Assembly (NCBI RefSeq): GCF_046298265.1
Contig: NZ_JBKAHK010000009.1
Span: 62,001-126,000 of the forward strand
Direction: 5' to 3'
DNA: 64,000 bases
From: Gillisia xinjiangensis
GTDB taxonomy: Bacteria > Bacteroidota > Bacteroidia > Flavobacteriales > Flavobacteriaceae
Shown: one piece after another, positions 28,747 through 38,013 of the stretch
Position numbering within the stretch: the first letter of the stretch is position 1
Layout: each line of letters begins with the position of its first letter
The notes under the pieces: model-generated
Told to the model about the DNA's origin: nothing
Seen by the model: the letters and a program-made list of their open reading frames with translations, nothing else
Database searches by the model: none
Program-made: the position numbers and the translations under genes

Positions 28747-30153
28747 CTAAATGTGCATTGCTCTGTCTCCTGTCGCTGCCATGGCTGCTTCCTTAACGGC
28801 TTCAGCGTAGGTTGGATGCGCGTGGCTCATTCTCGCGATATCTTCGGCAGAAGCTCTGAATTCCATAGCTGTAACTGCTTCGGTGATCAAATCGGCAACG
28901 CGGGCTCCTATCATGTGAACCCCTAAAACCTCATCGGTCTTGGCATTGGTAAGGATCTTTACAAATCCGTCGGTATCTCCGCTGGCTCTGGATCGTCCTA
29001 AAGCACGCATAGGAAATTTCCCTTCTTTATAGTCTACTCCTGCTTCCTTAAGTTCTTCTTCAGTTTTTCCTACCGCAGAAACTTCGGGCCAGGTGTAAAC
29101 AACTCCGGGAATTAAATTATAATCGATATGTGGTTTTTGTCCTGCAATAACTTCAGCAACAAAGGTTCCCTCTTCTTCCGCTTTGTGAGCAAGCATTGCC
29201 CCGCGAACAACATCTCCAATAGCATAAATATTCTTAATATTGGTTTGCAAATGCTCATTTACTGTGATCATTCCGCGTTCTCCAATCTCAACTCCCGCAG
29301 CATCTGCATTTAAACCATCTGTAAAGGGTTTTCTACCTACAGCAACCAAACAATAATCTGCCTTAAATTCTACTTCGTTTCCTTTTTTATCATCGGCTTT
29401 AATGATTACCTCATCTCCGTTCCTTTCAACAGATTTTACTTTGTGGCTCACATTCAATTTCATTCCCTGTTTCTTCAAAACTTTGCTAAGTTCTCTTGAA
29501 AGTGCTGAATCCATTGTTGGAATAATCCTGTCCATGTATTCAACAACAGTAACCTCTGCTCCAAGTCGGCTATAAACCTGGCCTAATTCCAAACCAATAA
29601 CTCCACCGCCTATCACGACCATGTGTTTTGGAATCTCTTTAAGCGTTAAGGCTTCTGTTGAAGTAATTACACGTTCCTTATCAAGTTTTATAAAGGGCAA
29701 ACTTGCCGGTTTTGATCCGGTGGCAATAATGATATTTTTTGCCTCGATGGTTTCAGCTCCGCCTTCAGTTTTGTCAATATTTACGTGGGTTGCGTCTTTA
29801 AAAGAACCAACACCATGAATAACATCAATTTTATTTTTGTCCATTAAAAACTTTACACCATCACAGGTTTGACTAACCACAGTAGATTTTCTCTTCATCA
29901 TTTGTTCCAGGTTAATTTTAACTTCCCCAGAAATATCTATTCCATGCTCTTCAAAGTGTTTTATGGCATCATCGTAATGATGTGAAGAATCAAGCAAAGC
30001 CTTGCTGGGAATACACCCTACATTTAAACAGGTCCCTCCTAAAGTTGAATATTTTTCAATAATTGCTGTTTTCAATCCTAATTGTGCGCAACGAATAGCT
30101 GCTACGTAACCGCCGGGACCAGATCCAATGATGGCAACATCGTATGTGTTCAT
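28747..30153 (-). CDS. lpdA: Dihydrolipoyl dehydrogenase
   Basis: 468 residues, the E3 flavoprotein of 2-oxoacid dehydrogenase complexes and the glycine cleavage system, reoxidising dihydrolipoamide with NAD. FAD site: DVAIIGSGPGGYVAAIRCAQ. Redox disulfide: GGTCLNVGCIPSKALL (about residues 39-54). NAD site: VVIGGGVIGLELG. C-terminal catalytic His-Glu pair: SHAHPTYAEAVKEAA. No E1 or E2 genes lie next to it. A full promoter precedes it at 30189-30219. Confidence 0.96.
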   Translation of the reverse strand: MNTYDVAIIGSGPGGYVAAIRCAQLGLKTAIIEKYSTLGGTCLNVGCIPSKALLDSSHHYDDAIKHFEEHGIDISGEVKINLEQMMKRKSTVVSQTCDGVKFLMDKNKIDVIHGVGSFKDATHVNIDKTEGGAETIEAKNIIIATGSKPASLPFIKLDKERVITSTEALTLKEIPKHMVVIGGGVIGLELGQVYSRLGAEVTVVEYMDRIIPTMDSALSRELSKVLKKQGMKLNVSHKVKSVERNGDEVIIKADDKKGNEVEFKADYCLVAVGRKPFTDGLNADAAGVEIGERGMITVNEHLQTNIKNIYAIGDVVRGAMLAHKAEEEGTFVAEVIAGQKPHIDYNLIPGVVYTWPEVSAVGKTEEELKEAGVDYKEGKFPMRALGRSRASGDTDGFVKILTNAKTDEVLGVHMIGARVADLITEAVTAMEFRASAEDIARMSHAHPTYAEAVKEAAMAATGDRAMHI

Positions 30154-30188
30154 AAAGTATTTTTTTAATGATTTTTTTCAAAGAATAA

Positions 30189-30219
30189 CAAAAGTACGAC
30201 TAAAATTGGCAATGGCCAA
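30189..30219 (-). promoter_or_regulatory. lpdA promoter (TTG-N20-TACTTTTG)
   Basis: On the minus strand a -33 TTG (30217-30219) and a -7 TACTTTTG (30189-30196) are 20 nt apart, a full consensus match. The -33 element is inside the left arm of a hairpin-forming repeat at 30212-30240. Confidence 0.65.
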
Positions 30220-30240
30220 TCCTGAAAAAGGACTGGCCAT
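30212..30240. repeat. Hairpin between lpdA and the semialdehyde dehydrogenase gene
   Basis: ATGGCCAATCCT (30212-30223) and AGGACTGGCCAT (30229-30240) are inverted repeats with one mismatch and a GAAAA loop. A T run follows on the plus strand, the opposite direction to both neighbours, so it may end the dehydrogenase transcript as a hairpin only or serve as an operator over the lpdA promoter. Confidence 0.5.
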
Positions 30241-30290
30241 CTATATTTTTTTTTCTGAAGGGATGTCGGTAATCTAAAGCTTTTAGGAAT

Positions 30291-31649
30291 CTACGCTTTT
30301 ACGTAAACGACCTTTTTATTGATAAATTCCATCATTCCATCCTTAGCCAATTCCCGTCCATATCCAGAACGTTTAGTTCCTCCAAAAGGCAATCTGGGAT
30401 CGGATTTCACCAGCTCGTTTACAAAATAGGCTCCATCACTTACTCTTGAAGCATATTCCACTGCTTTTGCCGTGTCCCTTGTAAAGATGCTTACTCCCAA
30501 TCCATATTTTGAAAGTTCCGATAAAGAAAATGCTTCATCCACATTTTTGGCTTTAATAATTGCGGCAAGAGGCCCGAAGGTTTCTTCATCAAAAGCTGTC
30601 ATACCCGGTCTAACATTTCCAAGAATGGTTGGCTCGTGAAAGCAATTATCCTGGTCTCCACCAAGAAGCAGGATTGCACCCTGGGAAATGGAATCCTTAA
30701 TCTGCTGGTTGAGCTGATCTGCAAGGTCTTTTCGTGCCAGTGGCCCTATCTGTGTATTGACATCTTTAGTATCACCGGCTTTTAATTTGCTAACAGCATC
30801 TGTAAATTTTTCAACAAACTCATCATGAATGGATTCAAGAAGGATAAAACGTTTTGCTGCGATACAGCTCTGGCCACAATTAAGCATTCTTGCTGAAACT
30901 GCAGTTTTTACCGCCTGGTCGATGTCTGCATCCTCCAAAACGATGAAAGCATTATTACCTCCCAGTTCCAGCAGGCTTTTCTTGATATATTTTCCTGCGA
31001 TTTGAGCAACCGCAGATCCGGCCATTTCACTTCCGGTAAGCGTTACTGCCTTAACAGTATCATGTGCTATGATCTTTTCGGTTTGGTCGTGATGAACAAT
31101 CAAATTTTGAAATACACCTTCAGGAAATCCTGCTTTGGTAAACACCTCTTCAATTTTTAGTGCACATCCAAAGACATTGGGAGCATGTTTTAAAAGCCCC
31201 GTGTTTCCGGCAGTTAACGTGGGAGCAGCAAATCTCAGTACCTGCCAGAAAGGAAAATTCCACGGCATAATCGCAAGCACGGTCCCGATAGAATCATGCC
31301 TCACAAAACTTTGTGTTGCATCGGTTTTCACAAATTCAGGAGCAAGAAAGGATTCGGCATTTTCAGCATAATAATCACAAACCCAGGCACATTTATTTAC
31401 CTCTGCCCTGGATTCTGAAATGGGTTTTCCCATTTCAGAAGTGATCATCTGCGCATACTCTTCAAGATTGTCCCGAAGTATCTGGCCAGCTTTTTTCATC
31501 AAACCTGTTCTATAAGAAAGTGGTTTTTGACTCCAGCTTTTAAATGCTTCTGCCGATTTGTTTAATTTTTCATCCAGTTCCACGGAAGAAAGGGCAGTAT
31601 ATTTCCCAACTTGTTCTCCATTATATGGATTGATACTGTAAAATTCCAT
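30291..31649 (-). CDS. NAD(P)-dependent succinate-semialdehyde dehydrogenase
   Basis: 452 residues of the aldehyde dehydrogenase superfamily, most like GabD/YneI-type enzymes oxidising succinate semialdehyde to succinate. The cofactor-site glutamate is in LELGGNNAFIVLEDAD, the catalytic cysteine in NCGQSCIAAKRF and a second conserved glutamate in FDEETFGPLAAI. The truncated N-terminus (about 30 residues shorter than GabD) fits the YneI-like group. It is the last gene of the amine cluster, and with GABA aminotransferase it would feed GABA carbon into the TCA cycle. Confidence 0.88.
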   Translation of the reverse strand: MEFYSINPYNGEQVGKYTALSSVELDEKLNKSAEAFKSWSQKPLSYRTGLMKKAGQILRDNLEEYAQMITSEMGKPISESRAEVNKCAWVCDYYAENAESFLAPEFVKTDATQSFVRHDSIGTVLAIMPWNFPFWQVLRFAAPTLTAGNTGLLKHAPNVFGCALKIEEVFTKAGFPEGVFQNLIVHHDQTEKIIAHDTVKAVTLTGSEMAGSAVAQIAGKYIKKSLLELGGNNAFIVLEDADIDQAVKTAVSARMLNCGQSCIAAKRFILLESIHDEFVEKFTDAVSKLKAGDTKDVNTQIGPLARKDLADQLNQQIKDSISQGAILLLGGDQDNCFHEPTILGNVRPGMTAFDEETFGPLAAIIKAKNVDEAFSLSELSKYGLGVSIFTRDTAKAVEYASRVSDGAYFVNELVKSDPRLPFGGTKRSGYGRELAKDGMMEFINKKVVYVKA

Positions 31650-31671
31650 GTGTTTTAATTAGTAATGAGAA

Positions 31672-31711
31672 AAAAATCAAAGACCTTAGCACAGAAAATT
31701 TCTGCGCTAAG
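31672..31711 (-). terminator. Terminator-like hairpin after the C45 hydrolase gene
   Basis: CTTAGCACAGAAA (31685-31697) and TTTCTGCGCTAAG (31699-31711) pair with one mismatch. Read on the minus strand they are followed by a run of T (bases about 31672-31678), as expected for a terminator of the gene ending at 31725. Confidence 0.5.
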
Positions 31712-31724
31712 ATCCTGATATTTA

Positions 31725-32984
31725 TTAATTGTTCCAGCTGGCCCCGTATCCTTTTCCGGGTTTAGACCAGAAATCGGCAAGAATTTCCCAGGAAATCTCT
31801 CCACGGTTAAATAATTTGTTTCTAAAGTTTTCCAGTTCTTCAATATCTGCGGAAGGATTTGAATGTGCCATTATATTCACAAGGGCATCAGAAAGTGTTT
31901 CCTGCCAATCCAACCCGTTTAAAGAGCTATCCTGAACCGGTTGTGCCTGGTGTAATGTTCTTTGAACCTGGGCTTTTTCCTTTTTAACAATTTTTGCCGG
32001 TGCGACAGAAGTTTGATTGTAATTGATCAATTTATATTGCTCCTGAAATCCATCAAAAGTTTGACAAATCTTAACATTGGGCCAGCGCATTTCCACTATC
32101 CCTTCTGCAGGCTTATAAACAGCTGTAAAAAGCGTTCCAAAACCTTCTTGAAACAAGGTATTATATAGCGGTTTTTGAAGGAAAGAATCTGCGATAGTGA
32201 TAGCATCCATTCCCTTTTTAGACAACAATTTTTCCAAAAATGCAGAACGTTCCACTGTTTTATTGAAAGCAGCATTCTCAGGCCAATCAATAGTTCCCTG
32301 ATGATTTGTAGTAAAAGCAGCATCTGTAACAACCGGTTCTTTATCTGGTGCTAAACGGACCGTTTTAAATTTTCCGGTTTTATCAACCACAGTTACGTTA
32401 TAAGACATATGGGAAGGAATACGCACTAAAGCTTCAACAGCTTCTTCAACATTGCTGCAGAACTCGAGCACATATCTAAGAATTATCGGAATCCCAAAGC
32501 CTTCTCCAACCACTTTTCGTCCTCCGAAGGTAAGAGAAATTGCAAGACCGTCTTCATTCATTCCATCTACTGCTCCAATAAGGCAATCGGTGGTTGCAAT
32601 CACTTTTTTCCCATTCCAGGCACTCAATAATTGTGTGCCTTCAATAAGATCTGGATGATAATCATAATTACGCACCAACTGAATCTCATCTCCTGCTAAA
32701 ACAGCATTTGAACAGGCACTTATATAAGCAGGTGGCTGGAAACCGGTTAAAAATCTTGCTGCCAAATCATCAGCCTTTGCCAACTTGCATAGACGTTCGT
32801 AAGTAGGCCACATTTCAGGCATATATTTCTTTAATGCAACCTGAGAAGTTTTAAGATCTGGTGTAGAAAAATTTTCCTTAGAATTTAACCATGCTTTGTA
32901 GGCTGCCCAATGGGTATTGTATAATTTTTGCCATTTCTCACCAGGTAAACCAGGTTCAGAAACTGCATTAAAATGAAGTTGCAT
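31725..32984 (-). CDS. C45-type autoproteolytic acyltransferase/hydrolase (Ntn hydrolase)
   Basis: 419 residues. Resembles the peptidase C45 / acyl-CoA:6-aminopenicillanate acyltransferase-like group. The probable autoprocessing site is before Cys91 in YISACSNAVLAG, followed by RNYDYHPDL, the typical DY segment of C45 proteins. GAVDGMNEDGLAISLTFGGR is another family part. After self-cleavage the new N-terminal cysteine would hydrolyse or transfer an acyl group from an amide. It sits between the ATP-grasp ligase and the semialdehyde dehydrogenase, so it may remove an N-acyl group from an amine intermediate; that role is inferred. Confidence 0.78.
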   Translation of the reverse strand: MQLHFNAVSEPGLPGEKWQKLYNTHWAAYKAWLNSKENFSTPDLKTSQVALKKYMPEMWPTYERLCKLAKADDLAARFLTGFQPPAYISACSNAVLAGDEIQLVRNYDYHPDLIEGTQLLSAWNGKKVIATTDCLIGAVDGMNEDGLAISLTFGGRKVVGEGFGIPIILRYVLEFCSNVEEAVEALVRIPSHMSYNVTVVDKTGKFKTVRLAPDKEPVVTDAAFTTNHQGTIDWPENAAFNKTVERSAFLEKLLSKKGMDAITIADSFLQKPLYNTLFQEGFGTLFTAVYKPAEGIVEMRWPNVKICQTFDGFQEQYKLINYNQTSVAPAKIVKKEKAQVQRTLHQAQPVQDSSLNGLDWQETLSDALVNIMAHSNPSADIEELENFRNKLFNRGEISWEILADFWSKPGKGYGASWNN

Positions 32985-33088
32985 ATGTTTTTCTTGATAT
33001 TAAAGGTTATTTGTTCCATCTATTATTCAGGATAACAGATGGAGCAAAATAACCTGATTTTTTCAGGACATGCTGTTAAAAAAATTAT

Positions 33089-34834
33089 TTATTTCGTTAA
33101 ACTTCCTGTAAGTTTTGGTTTCTTTTTATCCTCTACCATTTCAGCTCTAAACTGGGACCTGATTGCTTTTATCCAGTGTTTCGCCCTGTTGTTCAGCTTA
33201 AAATCATCTGTCATCATCCTGCCTCTTGTAACCATAATTCCCATATCTGCTCCTTCATACATATAATCTCCTTTTTTGGCGATCCTAAGAAAGAAAGCTT
33301 CATTTTCGTTTTCCACGGCTCTTCTATGGGTGTCCATACGGTCAAATTGTATATGACCTGTATCATACATTCTCCAGATCCCGGATTTTGGCGACTCGGT
33401 AACATATTCAATTGTATCTTCAGTATGTTTGATAATTAACTGGCTCCATCCGTCAAGATTATCCTGTTTTGCCCAGCGTTTGTTGAGTGCATCAATATCA
33501 AGTTCATATTCAATATCCATCCATTCCAGGATATGAAAAACAAATAAAGGTGCATCTGCAAGCGCAAAAACCGCGTGGTTTGTAATAGAACTGGCTCCGG
33601 TAACTCTGGGATTCAGCTCCCCAAGATAAATTTCCCCGTTGTCCTGATCGATCAAAAAGTCCAATTCAAAATATCCTTTATAACCTTCTTCTCTCAATTG
33701 GTTTCCAAAAAGTTGGGTGTTTTCAATCGCCTTCTGCCTTAATTCAGGAGTAAAAGCATTTGGATAGATCTCATTTCCACACCAGCCACCCTCATAAGGG
33801 GTTAATTCTTTAAAACCTACCAGCTCCGTCATTAGAGGAGCAACAATGGTTCCATGACGGGTAACACAAGCTTCAACTGCAGATCCTTTGCAATTGATGC
33901 GTTTCATAATTTTTACTTCATCTTCTGCCTCGATCTCCTCTGCATATTTTTTGTACTCATTTTCATTGGATATGAAAAAAGTAGTGTGTCCGGAATCTCC
34001 GAAGGGTGTTTGAATCACAAGTGCATCCCCAAGATCTTTGGAAACTTTCCGCAGGTGTTTAAAATCGGTAACTTTTGATAAAACATAAGGTACACAAGCC
34101 ACGCCTGCTCTTTCAGCAATTCTGTTGGTATTGACTTTGTTATCCAGAAATGTTCTCATCTCCGCCTTTGGAAACATTATTTCCAGCCCCAATTTCTCAG
34201 CAAGCTCTTCTGTTTTTTCATTAAACATAAGAAACATCGCTTTTCCTGCCCTTCCATCTACGGACCTTGTTTTGATGTAATCCTGAACTTCGGGATGTTG
34301 AAGCAAATAATTGTTTATATCCTCTATTCCTTCAAAATCATCGTGTGGAATTTCGTGTTTCGGAGAAAAAACATTTGGGTGCAATCCATCAAAACATTCA
34401 ATATAGGTGATAAATTTGAATCCTTTTATCCACTCATCGGCTCCTAAAAGGTTAAAATTTGTTGCACTTATGAAATATAAAGGTTCTTCATTTTTGTGAA
34501 AAGACCTTCTTATATCAGATACTCCACTTAATTCATAATTCACGTCTGTGTTTTCTTTTGATTTCAGCCCTGCTGAACTATTTTTCTTTTTTGCGACAGG
34601 CTTTTTGGCTGAAGTCTTTCCTTTAACAGATTTGGCAGCAACAGAAGGTTTTTTAGCAGAAGGACTTGATTTAGTTCTTCCGGTCTTTATTTTTTCTGGA
34701 GCGTAATTCTCTCTATTTTCTGCGTTGCCCCGAATTGGCATTTTGGTTTCATCTTTCCCTGTTACAGAAGCAGATTTTACTTTTTTATTTGGTGTTCCCT
34801 TAGATTTGGGAGTCGTTGGTTTTTTAGAATCCAT
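33089..34834 (-). CDS. ATP-grasp ligase with lysine-rich N-terminal tail
   Basis: 581 residues. The first 110 are Lys/Ser/Pro/Ala-rich and low-complexity (KKPVAKKKNSS, KSVKGKTSAKK), resembling histone H1 tails and probably disordered. Residues about 125-560 form an ATP-grasp enzyme: FPKAEMRTFLDNKVNTNRIA starts the ATP-binding region, LVIQTPFGDSGHTTFF is the flexible loop and YLGELNPRVTGASSITNHA holds metal ligands. The fold is that of carboxylate-amine ligases and biotin carboxylases. Eleven bp separate it from the decarboxylase, so it probably ligates an amino acid or amine made there. Substrate unknown. Confidence 0.75.
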   Translation of the reverse strand: MDSKKPTTPKSKGTPNKKVKSASVTGKDETKMPIRGNAENRENYAPEKIKTGRTKSSPSAKKPSVAAKSVKGKTSAKKPVAKKKNSSAGLKSKENTDVNYELSGVSDIRRSFHKNEEPLYFISATNFNLLGADEWIKGFKFITYIECFDGLHPNVFSPKHEIPHDDFEGIEDINNYLLQHPEVQDYIKTRSVDGRAGKAMFLMFNEKTEELAEKLGLEIMFPKAEMRTFLDNKVNTNRIAERAGVACVPYVLSKVTDFKHLRKVSKDLGDALVIQTPFGDSGHTTFFISNENEYKKYAEEIEAEDEVKIMKRINCKGSAVEACVTRHGTIVAPLMTELVGFKELTPYEGGWCGNEIYPNAFTPELRQKAIENTQLFGNQLREEGYKGYFELDFLIDQDNGEIYLGELNPRVTGASSITNHAVFALADAPLFVFHILEWMDIEYELDIDALNKRWAKQDNLDGWSQLIIKHTEDTIEYVTESPKSGIWRMYDTGHIQFDRMDTHRRAVENENEAFFLRIAKKGDYMYEGADMGIMVTRGRMMTDDFKLNNRAKHWIKAIRSQFRAEMVEDKKKPKLTGSLTK

Positions 34835-34845
34835 AATTGTTGGTT

Positions 34846-37593
34846 TTAATTAATTAATTTCTTTTTTGTATTACTTCCCATTGCACCCATAGATGTAACG
34901 GTTTTTTGCCTGTTTAAAACGTTTTCTTTAAAAATACGAAGTCCAAGATCTGCCCGGTACCCGTGAATTTCTGAAACGTCCAGCGCAGTCAGGAATCGAA
35001 TGATTTCTTCGCTCACCACCTGCCCTGGCACAAGTACCGGGAATCCGGGTGGATATGGAATTATAAAAGAGGAGGCTACCAGGGTTCGCCCGCTTTCCAT
35101 AAGAGGCAGGCATTCTTCCATTGGTATGTATTCATAATTTTCCTCATTGTAAGCCAGGAAAAAAGCTTCCCGAATATTGCCGCCTGGAACCCCCGGTACG
35201 GCCTGAAATGAATGGTGAAAATAGCTAAAATCAGGCAATGGAGGGAAATCTTTAGTCAAAGAAAAGATTCGCTCCTGGCGGATTTTGTTTTCCTCAATGC
35301 TTAAGGAAAGGAACTCCTTGTCCAATTCATCTGCAATTTTTAATAAGGCATTTGTTAGGTAAGTTACACTTCCCCTTGTAGTACCTATATTAGTCATAAA
35401 CAATACGGTATTCCGTGAGGTTTTATTTATCTGGATATTAAATTTATCCATCAGATATTTATTTTTAAAAGTATCCCCGTCCACACCTGTTCGACCAATG
35501 TGCAGTGTTATTTTAGTTGGATCCAAAACGAATTCATCATTTTCCCACGCGGTTTCCATTCTGTTCCAACCATCCTTACGATTATAATATTCTGACAAAC
35601 CTGATTTCCGATATTCCTTCGGAATAAAATCGCTGACGGTTAAAACATCAAAATATTTATTAAGTTTGGGATGATCATTCACTTTTGCCCGAAGAACCAT
35701 TGCCATTTCTATACTTTTTTCTACCAGCTCATATCCCTCAAACTGAACCTGTCTGCGGCCCGCATCCAGGGAAGCCAGCATTTGATAATTAGGCGAAGTG
35801 GAAGTATGTGTCATGTAAGCTTCCATGAAAGTATTTTCACTTTTTCTGCGGTAGTCCTCATCCCAGATATGGATCATGGAACCTTGTCTAAAGCTGCTCA
35901 ATGTTTTATGAGTGCTTTGTGTGGAATAAACCCTTATGCGAACTTTGTCCGGATCTGGAAGGCTTGAGATCTCGTCTTTCTTTAAATTTTTAATATGAGC
36001 TTCATATTCTTCCCTGTAAGCACTGCTCCTGTACTTTTCGTGCAGTTTTTGAGCTACAAACATTCCAGTTCTTTGCTTGTAATTATAAGTAAACCCTGCA
36101 AAAGCAAACCAGGCCTCATCCCATAGAAAAATCATATCCGGCTTTATAGCCAGAATTTCCTGCATTACTTTTTCTACGTTGTAAACCAATCCATCAAAGG
36201 TACAATTGGTAAGCAGCAACATTTTCACCAGGTCCATACGACCTGCATCTTTTAACCGAAGCAGTTTTTCTTTGATTTGTTTCAAAGGAACTGCTCCATA
36301 CATGGAATATTGCTCAATAGGATAGGAATCCAGGTAAACCGGATAAGCTCCGGCCAAAACCAACCCGTAATGATGTGATTTATGACAATCCCTGTCAATA
36401 AGGATCACATCCCCGGGTTTTACAAGAGCCTGTACTACAATTTTATTGGCTGTTGAAGTTCCGTTGGTAACGAAAAAGGTGTTGAGGGAGCCATAGGCAT
36501 CGCTCGCCATTTTTTGAGCCTTTTTTAAAGATCCTGTGGGTTGAAGCAAGGAATCCAAACCTCCTGTTGTGGAGGATGTTTCGGCAAGAAACATATTTCT
36601 ACCATAGAAATTACCAAAATCATTGATCCACCTGGATTTAAAGACAGAATTACCTCTGGAAATAGGCATTGCATGAAAAATTCCGGTGGGTTTTTTACTG
36701 TATTCCTTTAGTGCTGAAAAGAATGGGGTTTCATAACGTTCACTTATTCCTCTTAAGATGGTGAGATGCAATTCCTGAAGATCTTCTGTCCTGTAAAAAA
36801 TCCTTCTAAAACTTTTTAAAGTACTGTCTTTAAGATTGCCCAGGGAAGTATCTGTAACATAATAAGTATCAAGTTCAGGCCTGAATTTCTTCACAAGATT
36901 CCCCAAAATTGGACCGAGTTCGGTTTGATGTTTCGACGCCAGGTCCAGATTTAAAACATTTTGAATAAAAGGTTTTAAAAGAGGCGTTATTTTTTTGGAA
37001 TGATATGGGGGAGCATAACGCACAACAACAGCTTGTATATTATAATTAAAATGCAAAGCTATCATGGCATCCTCAAAAGTTCGCTGCACCACAATTCCGT
37101 AATTGAACTGTTCATTTGCACCCCGAAGCTCTTTAAGATCATTTCTAAGTTTATTTTCCTCCTGCAGCGAAATATCCTCTACAAATAAAACTTCAAAATA
37201 ATTCTTTTTGATCCCATTGGGATGTTCTCCGTTTTCTAAAGTGTCACCACCCTGTTCCTCCTCTTCAATAAAATCAGGGTTACTCCTATACCTGTCGCTT
37301 ACAAGAAGTTTGGTGATTTCAGCAATTTTATGCGCCAGCGCTGTATGTTCCATACGGTCCAACATCACATTTAGCGATCGCAAACGAGCTATTCCGGGAA
37401 ATGCAAAATAACTTTCTACACCTTCCAATTTCTTAAAAAGATCCCGAACGCTTTTTTTTAGATCTTTTTCTTCAGAAGAACCTCTGTTGCAATTTTGAAG
37501 TTTTGTGGATTCACTTTTTAAAGTGTTCCAGGATTCCAAACGAAGCTGAGTAACGTTATAATGTTGTGAACTAAGCGGTTTTTTATCTGGCAT
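34846..37593 (-). CDS. Orn/Lys/Arg decarboxylase family PLP enzyme, long form
   Basis: 915 residues, longer than usual inducible decarboxylases (710-760). Residues 1-270 are a divergent N-terminal domain. The PLP domain (about 290-700) has FFVTNGTSTANKIVVQAL, DRDCHKSHHYGL, the PLP-ring Asp in FLWDEAWFAF and the Schiff-base lysine in STHKTLSSF (about residue 564). VRIGRTGVDGDTF-like HIGRTGVDGDTFK and the C-terminal IIPYPPGFPVLVPG are family hallmarks. It decarboxylates ornithine, lysine or arginine; the specificity cannot be read. It lies in a tight four-gene run with VOC, nitrilase and ATP-grasp genes. Confidence 0.88.
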   Translation of the reverse strand: MPDKKPLSSQHYNVTQLRLESWNTLKSESTKLQNCNRGSSEEKDLKKSVRDLFKKLEGVESYFAFPGIARLRSLNVMLDRMEHTALAHKIAEITKLLVSDRYRSNPDFIEEEEQGGDTLENGEHPNGIKKNYFEVLFVEDISLQEENKLRNDLKELRGANEQFNYGIVVQRTFEDAMIALHFNYNIQAVVVRYAPPYHSKKITPLLKPFIQNVLNLDLASKHQTELGPILGNLVKKFRPELDTYYVTDTSLGNLKDSTLKSFRRIFYRTEDLQELHLTILRGISERYETPFFSALKEYSKKPTGIFHAMPISRGNSVFKSRWINDFGNFYGRNMFLAETSSTTGGLDSLLQPTGSLKKAQKMASDAYGSLNTFFVTNGTSTANKIVVQALVKPGDVILIDRDCHKSHHYGLVLAGAYPVYLDSYPIEQYSMYGAVPLKQIKEKLLRLKDAGRMDLVKMLLLTNCTFDGLVYNVEKVMQEILAIKPDMIFLWDEAWFAFAGFTYNYKQRTGMFVAQKLHEKYRSSAYREEYEAHIKNLKKDEISSLPDPDKVRIRVYSTQSTHKTLSSFRQGSMIHIWDEDYRRKSENTFMEAYMTHTSTSPNYQMLASLDAGRRQVQFEGYELVEKSIEMAMVLRAKVNDHPKLNKYFDVLTVSDFIPKEYRKSGLSEYYNRKDGWNRMETAWENDEFVLDPTKITLHIGRTGVDGDTFKNKYLMDKFNIQINKTSRNTVLFMTNIGTTRGSVTYLTNALLKIADELDKEFLSLSIEENKIRQERIFSLTKDFPPLPDFSYFHHSFQAVPGVPGGNIREAFFLAYNEENYEYIPMEECLPLMESGRTLVASSFIIPYPPGFPVLVPGQVVSEEIIRFLTALDVSEIHGYRADLGLRIFKENVLNRQKTVTSMGAMGSNTKKKLIN

Positions 37594-37599
37594 AAATTT

Positions 37600-37998
37600 T
37601 TATTTTTTTGAATGTAAGGCTAGTTTATTTCCTTCTGAATCTATGAAAATGGCAAAATGACCTGATTCTTCATTAATAAGGGTTTTTGGCATCACGACTC
37701 TTCCTCCGGCCGGCTCCACCCGATGCAGAACAGTGTTCAAATCTTCCCCTGCATTAAGATATAACAAGGGGCCGGAATCACCCGGAGTGGAACCAGGGCC
37801 TGCAACGATGGCTCCTCCAATTCCATTATCTGCCGGAAAAAAAGCCATGGCGTAATTGCCATCAAAATTCTTTTCCATCTCAATTCCGAAGATGTTGTTG
37901 TAGAAATCTACCGACTGCTGGAAATTAATCGCAGGAATTTCAAACCAGTTTATACAATTTTTTATTTTCTTTTTCTTTTTTGATGTTGTTCCACCCAT
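37600..37998 (-). CDS. VOC family (glyoxalase-like) protein
   Basis: 132 residues with one vicinal-oxygen-chelate repeat: NWFEIPAINFQQSVDFYNNI, the MAFFPADNGIGGAIVAG strand and GHFAIFIDSEGNKLALHSK. Members bind metals or small ligands. The N-terminus has a KKKKKIK run of lysines. It is 6 bp upstream of the decarboxylase and 15 bp after the nitrilase gene, hence in the same operon. No reaction can be assigned. Confidence 0.85.
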   Translation of the reverse strand: MGGTTSKKKKKIKNCINWFEIPAINFQQSVDFYNNIFGIEMEKNFDGNYAMAFFPADNGIGGAIVAGPGSTPGDSGPLLYLNAGEDLNTVLHRVEPAGGRVVMPKTLINEESGHFAIFIDSEGNKLALHSKK

Positions 37999-38013
37999 AG
38001 TTTTACTTTTTTT

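Noticed and set aside
34946..36100. Long open frames on the strand opposite the decarboxylase as genes
   Set aside because: They mirror the codon pattern of the decarboxylase and show no motifs.
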